64,000 nucleotides of DNA from Thunnus maccoyii (Eukaryota; Chordata; Actinopteri; Scombriformes; Scombridae), in contig NC_056551.1 in NCBI RefSeq assembly GCF_910596095.1, forward strand, positions 2,542,001-2,606,000, in the 5' to 3' direction. The notes under the pieces are model-generated. The model had not been told where the DNA came from. It did not search any database and saw only the letters and a program-made list of their open reading frames with translations. The position numbers were made by a program, and so were the translations under genes. Positions 49,775 through 62,342 of this stretch are shown here, one piece after another (the stretch's first letter is position 1; every line of letters starts with the position of its first letter).

Positions 49775-51530
49775 CATATCTCAGCTGACTGATTTTTCAC
49801 TCTCTTATCTTCACTGTGTGTAGTAATACCTCTGTCTCGTATTAAAGACAGCACACAGATTTATTTCTCAGTATTTCTGTTTTTTTCAGGTCAGGATGAT
49901 GGTGTAACATATGTAGAATATAACAGTACAAGTACAGTAAGTATGTTGACAGTATTCCTCTTCCAACCAGGTTAGCATGCGTTCATGTCAGTGTGGACTT
50001 TGCTCTTTTGTAAAGGTTCTGTGTGCAGTAGGGTGTTTGTGTGCTTTGAAGCTGAACCTTCCTCTTGCCAGAGGCCTGTGCTGTTCAGTGTGTTGGTGAG
50101 CTGCAGCAATTCCTGCTTTCTCAACCTTGACAAGATGAAAGAACAAGAGGTGAACGCTGGATGCTTTTCTTTCTATATCAGTTTCCTTTCTATATCAGTA
50201 TTAGGTGTCATTATTACAGCAGCTCATTCTGCTGATGATGAGAGGCCAGTGAATATCACTGGATGGGGTGAAAAACTGCCCTCCTCTTATCTCTTTTGCC
50301 TCATTTTATTCCATCCATATGCCCAGCATATGTCTTCAGTTAAAGCTTGTACACTTTAAGGATCACTCCATTGATTTAGTGCACTTCCATAAAGTTGAAT
50401 GGCTTGTGAGAGACAAACTTTAAAAAAGAACAAAATCAAAATTGAAGCAGCAGATGCTGAGATATCCAACAACACTGGACAACTGGAAGGGAGGAAAAGT
50501 TGATTGAGTAGATTGAGAATGAAATCATCAAATCAAAGAGCTACAGTCCACATTACCCACGCCTCTCCTTCCAGGATCTCACCCTGGATTTTCTTTCTTT
50601 CTTTCTTTGCCTTTTCAACATAAATTACACCGAATATAAAAAATGCAAGCAGCTGGTTGCCGTCCATGTTTGTTCTGGTACAAAAACAGATGAGAATGCT
50701 AGCTGTCATAAGGTTTATGTTGCTTCCTGACTGTCAAAGACTAAAAACTCTGTCAAGTTGGTGGTAACGATCTTGTTTGTCCAGTCTTTGTTGGTTTTAG
50801 CTGGTCTTCAGTTATCTATTTACACATCATGCAGTTACAGAGCAACATTATCATTCATTTGGAGTCGTGTTTTTGTCCACTGGGTGAATGTAAGTCGAAT
50901 ATTCATTGTCCTTTTAGCTCTGTTTTGGTCTCCACCAGCTCCTGAGGGAAATGTCTGGCTCCTTGGCTGCTGAATGCTCCACTATGTTGTCTGCTGTTTT
51001 GTTCTGAGCAGGTTTATCTGAGCTTTTTCACTGAAAACAGCTTGAAACTAGCCAAAAAGATGCTAAAAGGCTCTGAAGAGCTGAGGGGAAAAGCACAGCT
51101 AGGTGATGACTCTCTTTAGCCCCTTTCACACATGCACTGCAACCCTGAAATTTTATGGACATTATCTAGAGGAGCTGTATGTGTGGATGCAAATGTCCGA
51201 ATCTCCTGGTATGTTGAGGATGATTCTGCAGCAGCGGGTGGGATTTGTATCTGCTTTTTAAAAAACAAAATTTAAATATGGTCTGTTGATAGCAGAGCAA
51301 TAGTTACAATTGAGGACACTGGGGTGATTTTATAGACTGATTTGATTATTTTTTAGACTCTATATGTTCGTATTGGACTACTTTTTAGTCGATAATATAA
51401 TTCATAATGGATTTAGTGTTTCCTCTTCAGAATTTTGTCCCTTGAGGTAAATAGCCTAATGGCCTCGGCATTTCTGAAATGCTGGCTACAATGCTGCTTG
51501 TCAGAATTTCTTATTGATGAAAGTGATCAA
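49775..51530. other. Intergenic between convergent dqx1 and smyd1
   Basis: No gene recognised. Repeat-derived in part: a family 3 copy lies at about 50750-51100, and the phrase GGATCACTCCATTGATTTAG near 50360 looks like another fish repeat. Open frames at 49985-50359 and 50758-50973 are not supported. Confidence 0.5.
50750..51100 (+). mobile_element. TTAA MITE family 3, diverged copy
   Basis: Shares AGAGCAACATTATCATTCAT, AATGCTCCACTATGTTGTC and CACTGAAAACAGC with the copies at 52469, 62850 and 38400. Terminal TTAA repeats are not clear here. Confidence 0.7.
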
Positions 51531-51551
51531 AATACATGGTGTATCTCTACT

Positions 51552-51557
51552 TTTATT
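51552..51557 (-). terminator. smyd1: Candidate smyd1 polyadenylation signal
   Basis: TTTATT on the plus strand is AATAAA on the minus strand, 276 nt beyond the smyd1 stop. It is the first canonical signal I noticed downstream of the stop. Confidence 0.45.
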
Positions 51558-51832
51558 GCAGATTCTGTACATGCAACATGTGTTACATCAGCACATTGGT
51601 TTTGATATTGGTTTTAACAGAACAGTCTGTATCTTCAGACATACTAGACTTTCACAATCTCAGCATAGGGACTGGGTGCAGTTCTTTAGAAGACATACAG
51701 TATTCAGTATGTACATGTCGATGCACAGTTAGGCATGCATCAGAACATCAGCAGGCTCTGCTCTGATTGGAGCCGCAGTGGTGAAGGTGATTGTTGCTTG
51801 TTTTCATCAGCGGAGGTGCTGCTGGTCATGGT

Positions 51833-54800
51833 CTACTTCTTCAGAGCCGTTTCCCTCATGGTGTGGTATGCATGCTTATTCTGCTTAAAAATCTTCAACT
51901 CCATCTCAGTCTGCCTGCGCATGGTCTACAAGCATAAAAGATTAGTGGCAGTGTTGTACTTACAAAATGTAATAATACACAATAAAATGAACAGTTGTGT
52001 ACAGGCTCGAGCATGAGTTTCTCTTCTTGAATATTTTAATTTTTTTTTACCACTCAGCTATATTTTCAGTATGGACTTATACTGAAGCCACAGCCTGATA
52101 CATAAAAGTTAAGTTCTGTATCAGCATACCTCCAGGTCTCTGGTGATGGCATGACTGGGTCCATGGCTGACCAAGAGGATACTGTAGGCCTTGCAGATCA
52201 TGCTGTGGCCCATCTCAATCTGCCCTGCATGCCAGTGTGTGACGCCTGCACGCATGATGGCCATGCCCAGGTGGGCGTTGTTGTGGTGGTACAACTTCCT
52301 GTTGAAGAAAAGGGAAAGAGTTACTGAGTGCAGAGGATCCAGTGAGGATCAGTTGTATATGTACAAATGTATATGTATATGTACATGTTAAGTTGAGACC
52401 ACCTTCTACCCAGTGTATTATGACCCCAACCCTAATAATGTTTGATTTCAGCATGATTCAAATTGGCCTTAAAGCTGCATTATTGATTTTTTTTTTTTCC
52501 CAGCCCTTTGGTCACAAAACTCATTATCACCTTAAAAAGGTTGTTATTGTGAACATGTTAGGTTCACAGCTTCTTATTTGCACATCCAGCAGACACAGAG
52601 CAACATTAGCATTCATTTGGAGTTGTGTTTCTGGCCACCTGACAAATTTAAGTCCAATATTCACTCACTCATTGTTCTCCTTTGACTCTGAGAAAAATAT
52701 CTCAATGTCTCTTTAGCTGCTAAATGCTCCACTATGTTCACCAGCTAGTCTCTAACTTTGTCTGTCAGCTGTTTGGTCTGCTGTGAGGTTTGCTAGTACG
52801 AGTGTTTCAAGTCGGATTCATTTAACTGTTTTTACTGTACAAACTTGTGAGATTTGATTATCTGAATACTCACTTACATAAAAATGAGTAAAAAGAACAA
52901 TTTCACACCGCAGAGCTTCGCATACTGCTGTCAGAAACCAACAGACGAACCATAACAAATTTAGCAAAAACCCACAACTCTTTGAAAATATGAATCCAGC
53001 TGCCAACAACGTGCCATCAGAGCAGTGTTGTACTGTGACAGAAATAAAGGGGGAATGGTTTGACATAAATGCTTGAAAATGTCTCACTAAAGCAAAGATT
53101 GACTCAGATTACAGGTGGTCATGTCAGGGAGATGGACATCTTACATGTGATGATGTAACAACAGTTTGGTAGAATCCCCAGTCTTTTCAGCGTAAACATT
53201 GTTATGGTGAGTTACTGTATCCTACCATGGCAAAGCGCCGTGCCATCACTCACATGTATCCCTCCACCATCCTGTGGACAAGGACTGCAGCCTCAGAGAA
53301 GGACTGCATGAATGAAAGCACCTCACTGGTAATGCTGAGCACACGCAGCTTACACAGGTGAGTGTCAGCCAGAACATGCTCCTGCTTCTCCAAACACTCC
53401 CGACACAACTTCACCACCTGAGAGAGAGGAGGACAGGGGAGAGACTCGCTGGACAGAAATAAGAAAAACTCATACAGTGAATGACAATAAGAGATTTGGA
53501 CAGGTGTACCTCGTTATAATCCCCCTCAATGCGAGACCTCTCAATCTTTTCCAGACACTCTTTACTGAAGGCAGTAATTTCGTTCACTTTATCAGCAGAG
53601 GGCTGAGAGGGACACGTAAAGACAAGGAAAAGAAAGAAACTAAGAAATGAAAAAGATCCTGTATTTTCAGTGATTGTTTTTGTATGTGTGTCTTCCATGC
53701 GTCCCCCCTCTCACTTTGCTCCCCTCATCAGGGGCCATCATCAGGTCGTCCTTGATGTGCTGGCTGCAGTGCTCGCAGGTGCAGTCGAAGTAGAAACGCT
53801 CCTTCAGCTTCTTCTGGCGATCAGTAGACAGGTTGAGGAAGTCCACATAGCTGACCGTCAGCTCCTCACCGTCTGGGATTTTCTCCAGAGCTCGCAGCTC
53901 GATCCTGATGGACAAGAGGACAGGACAGGGTCTGGTTTTCAGGTTCTGACAATACATGTTTTATGTCTATGTGTCTGGATGCAGTGAATCATGATACTGC
54001 GTCAGTGCATTTTCAGATAATGTATTATGAATTGAAAAGGCATTATCCTTTCACATAAAAGCTTGTCAGAATCCATTTGGTTATCTAAAAATAGTTTTGT
54101 CTTATAGAGCTTATGTTGCCCCACAGGTTAATTAATGTAATGTTGATTACACATTGACTACATATGTTAGAAAAATAAATTAAGGCCACATAGTTCTTTT
54201 CCTTTCCTTTCATTTTAATTTACTGTCACTTTCACTTCACTTTACTTTCGCTTCACTTTACTTTGTCAGTTTCACTTTACGTTCACTTTATTCCAGTTTC
54301 ACTTCACTTTACTTTTACTTCATGTCAGTTTCACTTTACTTCACTTTACGTTCGCTTCACTTTAGTTCAATTACTTCATTTTACTTTCACTTTTCTTTAA
54401 AGGACCAGTGTGTAGGATTTAGTGGCATCTAGTTGTGAGGTTGCAGATTGTAACCAACTGTGTCCACGATGGCCGCAAGACTTACAAAAAAAAGCCCTCT
54501 CTTCAGCCAGTATTTGGTTTCTCCAATCCCGGCTACCGTAAAAAAAACATGGCGGCGCAACATGGCGGCCTCCATGGAAGAGGACCTGCTCCCTATGTAG
54601 ATATAAAGGGCTCATTCCAAGGTAACGAAAACACAACAGTTCTTATTTTCATGTGAATACACACTAATTAGAACATACTTAAAACAATTAAAACATATAA
54701 TGAATATTATATTACATGTCTGCCAAGTCTGCTCTGCTTGATGCCCCTAAATTCTAAATTCTACACACTGGTCCTTTAACTTTCACTTTATTTCAATTTC

Positions 54801-57800
54801 ATTTTACTTTCACTTAACTTTAACTTTTACTTTACTTTTAATTAAACTCTTACTTTACTTTACTCAGGGACAATTAACATGAATTGACAACATTATGTGA
54901 AAATGTACCACTTTTCATCTAAAGTCTCTGGGAAAATTGATTTTAAAAGTTAAGTAAATACATTTTTCAGTTTTAATATATTTCATGTAATTCATTTCTG
55001 ATCATGTATTATAAAAAAAATCATCAATTCTTACCACAATTCTTACCTGTGGTAAAATTCACAATTATCAATTTCTCACCACAATGTTTTTTCATATAGT
55101 TTCATGTGATGTCACACCAGCACTTGCATTAGTGGACAGCATCTCTGTTTCAGTGGTCATTAAACAATTCCTACTGTGGGTTGCAATTCTGCTTATTCTG
55201 ACATTTTGCATTGAACACCTTAATGATCAAATGGATGATTTTTATAATAAGAATACCACAGATCATTTTTCCCCTGGGACCCCTGGCAGGTTAATCTGGC
55301 CATTGGTTGAGAGGTGAAAGGTTGTAATACGTACCTCCTCTGAGAGTGGAGAGCAGAACTCAAAGCTGACTGGCTGCAAAAGAAAGAGACAATTCATGAA
55401 TTTATATATTTATACAATTTATGTTACATTAGGCTGATTTGTCAAAATGAAGCATCAAGCAGTCAGTATGCTCCACCTGCTGATATGATGAAGCTATCTC
55501 ACTAACCACAACTGCTAATGACTACTTTTCACTTAAAGGCTCCATATATTCCAGAGTGTCCCACCTTGCTTCCCAAAAGGTACAGCAAGACTGTCCTTGG
55601 GGCCACAGAGCCAAAATGGCCCCTAAAAACCTGCTACTTCTTGTTTTTTTTAATTAGCAAATTCTGAATTTGCACCAACTGAGGCAGGTCCCTCAAATGA
55701 CTTTTTTTGGTTTGTTTGTTTATTATTGTGGCCCTGTCTTGTAGAGGACGCCCGTGTTATTGTCTAATTTTATTAGGTAGTTTATGTTGTACTCAGAAAA
55801 TATATGTTCCTAAATAAAAGTCTGTTAATTAAATGTTTGCAGACTAACTGACACACAGAAAATCCAAGTCAGGTAGCACAGAAGCACTGTTGGTTTGTGG
55901 GTCTCTGGGTGTATAATAAAGTGACATGTGAAAGGATTTCATTATCCTGGTTGTCAGAGGACAGATTCAGCATCCCGTGATGGTCTTTCTGTTGTTTCAG
56001 AGGCTTTTCTTCCAAGACAAGAATTAAAATACTGAGGAGAAACAATGACTACAAGTGATGTTGTAACAAGAGACCTTGACAGAGAGAGAACACCCACAAA
56101 AAAATCAGCTATTTAAACTTCAATTGAAATTGACATAATAATACATCAACCCTAAAACCTTAAAAAATACATAAAATAATTAGAAAATACTCTCAGTTTT
56201 TTCCTTGTGATTTTAAGGGAGCAGTAGTTTGGATACATACTCTCCATGGTTGAGGATGATGGTGCAGTTGGGCCAGCAGTCATGGTTGACCAGACACAGG
56301 TTGGGGAAAAGACCCACACCAACAGCCTGCAGGCCTCTCTGATCACTCAGTGTGAATCCATTACACTTGATCTACAGAGACAGACAGAGAGAGGAGGAGG
56401 AGGTATGTAGTGGTTGAAGGAGTGGGTGTTTAAAGACTCAACTTACAACTTGGTGATATAACTCTTGAAGCACTGGTGAGTAATATTGCATAATGAAACA
56501 TTCATGCTCACAATGCCAAAGATGTGTGAGATGTAGTCATCAGAGTGATGTTTGCTTCCATATGACCAGAATTGCTGAAAAGTGTGCACATCAGTCTTAA
56601 GCTTCTTGAGGTCGTCTTCAGACATGTCGGCCACGTGGTCCTCCAGCTTGTCCACTGCAATCAGCTGACTGTCTGACACGATGCTTGTGTCCTTGTGTAT
56701 ACGCCACAACAGACGAGCAGCCAGACTGGGCAGAGGTAATATGGGTAGAGGTTGGAGGGATTTCAAAATCAGATATGAGTCAGTTAGCAGAGACAACCTG
56801 ATATACAGAGGCTCCACAAGTTGTCCCTAAAGGCTGCACTGTTCATTACACACAATACTATAAAGTGTTACAATGGACGAAAAAACATATTGGCAAATTG
56901 TCTACTTCACCGATTTTACACATCGAGGCCTGTTTGTTTGGGAGTACTACTGTATATATGAAATAGGTGACTCAAGTGATGTCACTTGAGTCACCTATAA
57001 CAGTCAGTCAGTGTTGGTTTTGGCTGAAGACTAATCTGGGGGTGTGGAGTTAGAAAGAAGTGAGGTTAGCAGACCTCTGTAGCCGCTCCTCATCTCTGCT
57101 GGAGGCTAGCAGCTCCAGGCTACATTAGCTGTTACTAGCATAGCACATAAGAATCTGTACAGGAGTGAATCACTCAAGTTGCATTGTGGGTAATGTAGAC
57201 GGCAGGTTAGGAAAGAAGATGTGTGGGATAAAAAAGACAGTGTCTTTGGTTGTGCTGCATCCATATCTTTTTTTAAACTGTCCATTGTGAGTCTGATAAT
57301 GTGCAAGGAGTGCAATGCTAATCGACGGAGTATTCTTTTAAGGGCAACACACACTGGTGGTAGCTTGATGTCCAGATACTGTCACACCAATGGGGCTAAA
57401 ATGTAATGTTTATCCTGAGAATGGCACTAGAAGAAAAGTCATAGGGTTATTAATATCAAAGGCGCTCATCCTTTGGGTGGTATGAATATGCTCAGCAAAT
57501 TTCATAACAGTCTGGTAATTAGGTTAGGAGATGTGTGGTGAAGTTGACATTTTGGCCCTGCCCTGATGATCATCAGGATCGTTCATTCTCTTGGGAACAT
57601 GAACATCATACCAAATTTGACTACTGTAATATGACCAGTAGTTGAGATGTGGATCAAGTGGTGGACAAACACACTAACTGACCATCTGACTGACTATAAC
57701 TGGCCAGTGTGCACTCATACACATTGTAACATCAAGTGCTTATAAGCACTTGTTGTTACACTGTACATGTTGTCTGACTTCTGTTCTGAACTGGAGTGGT

Positions 57801-60800
57801 AATTTTTCCATCCTCCTGAATATATATGTAATAGTTTGGATGATGTTATTTTGCAGAGGCTAACCAGCAATTTGTTCTGTTAAATGTCAAAGTACTGAGC
57901 AGAGAAGACTTAAAGTGACACTGTATCAACACACTTGAAGAACATCTTGTTCAGCAAAACAGTAATATCATTGTATCAACTGTGTATCAATAGATTCATT
58001 CATCTTATGCACCTCTCAGGTCCAGGCAGGGTGGACTCAGTTTATCTTACCGAACATTCTCGCTGGGTGCCTTGCCCATCTTCCTGATGGCTCCACACTC
58101 CTGCTTATGTTCATCCCAGCATGCAGTCTGGCAGGTGCGGTCACAGTAGTGGGCAAACTTACACTGAACGCAGCGGTGCAGGTTGGCCTGATGCCGGAAA
58201 CAGCTGTGACACACCTTACTGGCCAGGCTGAAAGGGAAACAGACAAAACAGGGAAACATTACAGCTGAACTAAAAATATCACCCACTGCCATCTCAGTGA
58301 GGGGTGTTTGAATACTGAGGATGTCTAAATCATGTGAGGTGATGTCAGTGAGATGTCTCAGCTGATCTGTGGTGCCTTTATACCAAAGAAAAGTAAAATG
58401 GTCGAAGACACTCTCTGCTGTTTAGAAGACCTTTAGGATTTCACTCTTACAGGATAAAACCACCTTCTTTTCCTTTGGAGAGGGTGAAACCATTCATTGA
58501 GGGCAGCAGCTGTTTAATGCACATTCCTCTAATGCCAAACCTTTTGGATTTTTAAACTTGATGCAACAATATATCCAGGCCTGTTATTGTGAAATATTTA
58601 TTGAACAAAGAACAATTTATGCCCATTTCTTGCATAATATACAGGATGAATGACTTTTGACTCTCTGGTTACTTTTTGTTCAGTTTTTTCTTCATCTATT
58701 GTTTTCTCTTGCTCTTCCTATCAGTCCTTATCTTTGTGAAGTCACAAGAAGAAACTTTTGATGTAACCATGTAACCAATGAAGGCCTTTTTAGATTTAGA
58801 ATCATGATTTGAAATATGTTTGGACACACAAGGAATCTGACTCCGGTTTTCAGTGGCTCTCAATGTACTTAAATACAAAAGAACAGGAAGATACACATAC
58901 AGAAGACAAAAATTAAATATGAATGTGTAATGAATATGACATTCATTCCACATTACTCCTGTTCCTATATGTGTGAAGGCCTGACAATTGTTTTTTTGCA
59001 CATTTTGTGATGATGTCATTATTATTTACTGTATACTGCTCTGTATGCTATATATTACTACTACATACAGTATACTATATGTATCACATATACTGTACAA
59101 TGTTCATAAACATGTATATTTTTCTGTATACCGTTACTATGTAAACTATGCATAAAACAACTATGCAACTAGGCATAAAACTATGTATGTACACGTATGT
59201 ATTTGTACGTGTATGCAAATTACTCAATCCATTTATATAAGTTTTTGCAATCTGTGCATATACTGCGCAAATTTACTGTATTTCTGTCCATAAGAAAGAA
59301 AGAATATTTTGGTTGCCAGTGCTACATGTATTATCACAACTGTCATAGTATAACTTGAGCAGCATTATGAGCGGGAAAAGTTGGCACATGTTCCTCAACT
59401 GATTAAACAAATTTAAGCCTCCTGCCACTAACCGTCAACACGTGACAACTGTTAAACATTGTCATCAAATTCAAACTGCATGACTGCGTCATCATAACTA
59501 GAACAATTGTTTGTATACAGGTAATAAGCTTGCAGACAGCAACCCTGTGTTAATACAGAGGTCTTAGCAGACAGCAGCATGAGTGTAAACAGTTTATTCA
59601 GCAGAGTGTTCTGCCAAAGGGACAGTGAACAGACGTGTTAATGCCTCTGATGATAGTTGGAACACAGAAAAGCCCTGTGCAGCTTCACTCAAACACACAC
59701 ACACACACAAACACTGCAGATCTTTTCTCTGAGTAGTTTTGGATCACTCTGGTCTTTAATTCGGCAGATCCTCTCAGTGTATGTCTGCTGTGTTGGACAC
59801 TCTCGCTGAGCCAACATCCTGCAGCTACTAGCTCTTATATGGCTCTGACACTATGCTACCAGATCTGTGTCTGACATTCCACCCTGTAAACAAACCAGGC
59901 TGCACTCGGCTTTACCCACACAACTATTTACAGAAAAGGCCAGAATATTATGTGCACTGCATGTGTTGCAGAATGCAAAAACTGTACTTGATTACTTGTT
60001 CCAGCTTTGAAGGAGAAATGTAAGCCTGTTGAGGACATGAAAACCGACTAGAACAAGAAATCTAAAAAAAAATTGCATCAAAGTCAAACAAATGTAGGTA
60101 CACCTTACATAAACACAATTAGGATAAGGGACATGTTAGTTAAAATAAATGATTAATAAACGTATTAGACATTCTAGTCTCATTCATGAAAAAATGTTTA
60201 ACTACCATGACACTACTATTTCTTTTTCCCGATTGGTAATTACACATTTGGGCAAACAAAAATGACATGGAGTTCCCCAAGGCTCCATTCTTGGGTCTTT
60301 TCTGTTCAACATCTACATGCTAACAACAAATTATCTTACCATAAGTATGCAGACAACACACAGATTTGCATAGCTGAGTAAGTGCATTGAACAAATCATA
60401 GAATGTGCCACTGCCAATATGTCCCTCAGTTAAAGGAATAGTTCAATTAAAAGAATTGTTCAAATAGTTAGGGAAATATGGTAATTACCTTTTTTGCAGA
60501 GAGTTAGTTAAGGTCAATGCTACACTCATGTCTGTACAGTAAATATGGAACTAGAGTCAGGAATTGATTGACTGAGCATAAAGACTGAAAGCAGAGGGAA
60601 ACTGCTGCCTGTAAACCCAACAGATCATTTTTACACTTCTGCTTGTGCATTTATTAAACAAACTAGATACAATGTGTTAATCACTGAGCTTTACAGGTGT
60701 TAGTAGCTGTTTTTTTTTTTTTTTTTTTAGCTTTGAACAGAGGTAGGCTAGCTGTTTATGCTAAGGTAAGCTAATCTGCTTTTAGCTTCATAGTTAATGC

Positions 60801-62342
60801 AAAGATATGGGAGTTGTATTGTCAATCTTTTCATTTAACTCTTGGCAAGAAAGTGAATAAGTGTATTTTCCAAAAGGTCAAACTATTCCTTTAATCAATG
60901 ATAAAACACTGAAACACTGAAAAATACTGTATATACATATTTTTCTTGTTTCATAGAGAAATACTGTTCTCATGATTTCTGTCTTGTTATTCATTATTAT
61001 TTATTTATCTTGCACTATTACTTATTATCTAGCACCTTAGCCTCAGAGAAACGTCTTTTCATTCTGCTACTGTATATATGTGAATGTATGGTTTGACTAT
61101 AAACCAAGCAATAAATCTTGGTGTAGTTATGGACTCAGGCCTACATTTTAACATCCACAACTCCATCTAAGACTTTAAAGTGGACTCTTTAAAAACTCAA
61201 TCAGACAGCAGCTGCAGCTGATTCAGAACACTGCTGCTCAGTCTTCACCCAGACCAAGCAAAAGACCACATCAGTCCAGTTCTCAGGTGTTTGCACTGGC
61301 TTCCTGTCTTTCAAAAAATACTACTATTGATTTATAAAACACTGACTGGTTTAGGGCCAAATTAAATCTCTGATTGGCTGTGGCATTATAAACCATCTAA
61401 AGAATCTAAAATCATGTTGCTTACTATGGAGAAGCAGTGCTTTTTAGTGCACAATTACAGGAAACTTAAGGTCTCAGTTCTTTTAAATCAAGGCATAAAA
61501 CATTTCATTTATTAAATTACATTTGGTGCTATAGTATATATTCATATCTCTCACTGCACTTAAAATTTCTGCTTTTTATTCCATTTTAACTCACTCTAAA
61601 TGTTTTATTTTATTTTAAATCCTGTGTAGTATACTGACTTGTGTCTTTTATATCTTGTCTTGATGAGGTTTTATGCCTTGTTGTTGAAAAGTGTTACTCT
61701 TAAACTAGCTTTGCCTTTTAATTTTAGCAGCTGTAACATCAGCATTTCAAGTGTAGTATGTAATACAGAAATGGTATCCAATAATCAGATATATGAGCCA
61801 AGTATCAAAGAACATATACATTCAATAGACATTAATTTACTGCTGAGTTTTCAACATTCAGGTTGGGACCCCATGTGAGATCGACTGATGGTTTATTCTT
61901 TCATTTGACAAATTAACTTGAACGTTTGAATCCTTTTGGTAGAGTGTCCTTGCTATTGAAAACTGAATACAAAAGTATGTCATGTTCACATGACACCTTG
62001 ACAGCTTTCTCATTGCTGGTGTCATGAGAACTTGGGGCTCTAGAAATGAAGTCACAGCCCAGAGAAGGTTGATGAACCCTGTCCAACAGTCCACAACACA
62101 CCTACAGAGTGTCAGCCAGACCTACAATGACATGCTCTGTGAGAAAGGACCAGTGCTCCTACATGTCCATCCTGCCTAAAAACTTGACCACCAGGAGACA
62201 CGTACCTGTCGAAGACCACAGCGGAGAAACTGGGCTCGGCGAAGACCACTTCCCCAGTGCTAATCTCTTTAGTGGCCCTCAGGCCTCGACCTTTATTCCC
62301 GGTATCAAACAGCTGGGCACTCTCCATGTTCCCCACAGTCAT
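51833..62342 (-). CDS. smyd1: SMYD1 muscle lysine methyltransferase, complete
   Basis: SMYD1 is a SET/MYND methyltransferase of heart and skeletal muscle needed for sarcomere assembly. Ten coding exons on the minus strand: 62342-62206, 58227-58051, 56725-56512, 56371-56241, 55373-55335, 53904-53715, 53602-53510, 53417-53254, 52298-52130, 51925-51833; 1407 nt, 468 aa. The split SET domain has GKGRGL (17-21) for cofactor binding, the MYND zinc finger at Cys52-Cys90 ([17 protein letters not shown]), then NHDCWPNC (205-212) and GEELTVSY with catalytic Tyr252. Post-SET cysteines are CTCEHC (274-279). TPR-like helices follow. A second ATG lies at codon 6. The protein ends early (RETALKK) compared with 490 aa in human. 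Exon 5 is 39 nt and removable in frame. Which teleost paralogue (smyd1a or smyd1b) this is cannot be fixed here. Confidence 0.95.
52469..52790 (+). mobile_element. TTAA MITE family 3, left-end copy
   Basis: Starts TTAAAGCTGCATTATTGATT and continues with GCACATCCAGCAGACACAGA and GCTGCTAAATGCTCCACTAT. The right inverted repeat is lost. In smyd1 intron 8. Confidence 0.75.
54195..54865. repeat. (ACTTT)-type minisatellite interrupted by a MITE
   Basis: Irregular repetition of CACTTTACTTT, TTCACTTCAC and ACTTTCACTT words on both sides of the element at 54397-54779. The array is continuous in character once the insertion is removed. In smyd1 intron 5. Confidence 0.8.
54397..54779 (+). mobile_element. 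TTAA-bounded inverted-repeat MITE, family 6
   Basis: 383 bp from TTAAAGGACCAGTGTGTAGG to TCTACACACTGGTCCTTTAA, 18 nearly perfect inverted bases with TTAA at both ends. Contains two ATGGCGGC words (54549 and 54562). It interrupts the ACTTT array, so it inserted after the array formed. Confidence 0.9.
56885..57250 (+). mobile_element. TTAA MITE family 4, diverged copy
   Basis: Shares GGGAGTACTACTG, GGAGTTAGAAAGAAGTGAGG and GAGGCTAGCAGCTCCAGGCT with 43953-44295. The end repeats are not preserved. In smyd1 intron 2. Confidence 0.75.
60269..60390 (+). mobile_element. L2-like LINE reverse-transcriptase fragment
   Basis: The plus strand reads [17 protein letters not shown] and, after a disrupted stretch, KYADNTQI: two reverse-transcriptase core motifs. 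The catalytic YADD is changed to YADN. Decayed remnant in smyd1 intron 1, on the opposite strand to the gene. Confidence 0.8.
60430..60894 (+). mobile_element. TTAA-bounded inverted-repeat MITE, family 5
   Basis: 465 bp, starting TTAAAGGAATAGTTCAA and ending AAACTATTCCTTTAA, inverse copies with TTAA at both ends. It contains inner segments (AGCATAAAGACTGAAAGC; GGTAAGCTAA) in a fold-back arrangement and a T17 tract at about 60713-60729. It appears to be nested between the two parts of a LINE remnant. Confidence 0.88.
61195..61385 (+). mobile_element. L2-like LINE ORF2 C-terminal remnant
   Basis: Decayed plus-strand frame with [13 protein letters not shown] and, further on, a HWLPV-like degenerate segment ending near TTGATTTATAAAACACTGAC. 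This is the order found after the RT core in L2-clade ORF2. Probably the same insertion as 60269-60390. Confidence 0.65.

Noticed and set aside
51514-52016. Plus-strand open frames overlapping the smyd1 terminal exon
   Set aside because: Antisense shadows of smyd1 exon 10 and its 3' UTR.
60269-61385. Domesticated reverse transcriptase gene
   Set aside because: Frame broken repeatedly, catalytic YADD mutated to YADN and a MITE inserted in the middle.
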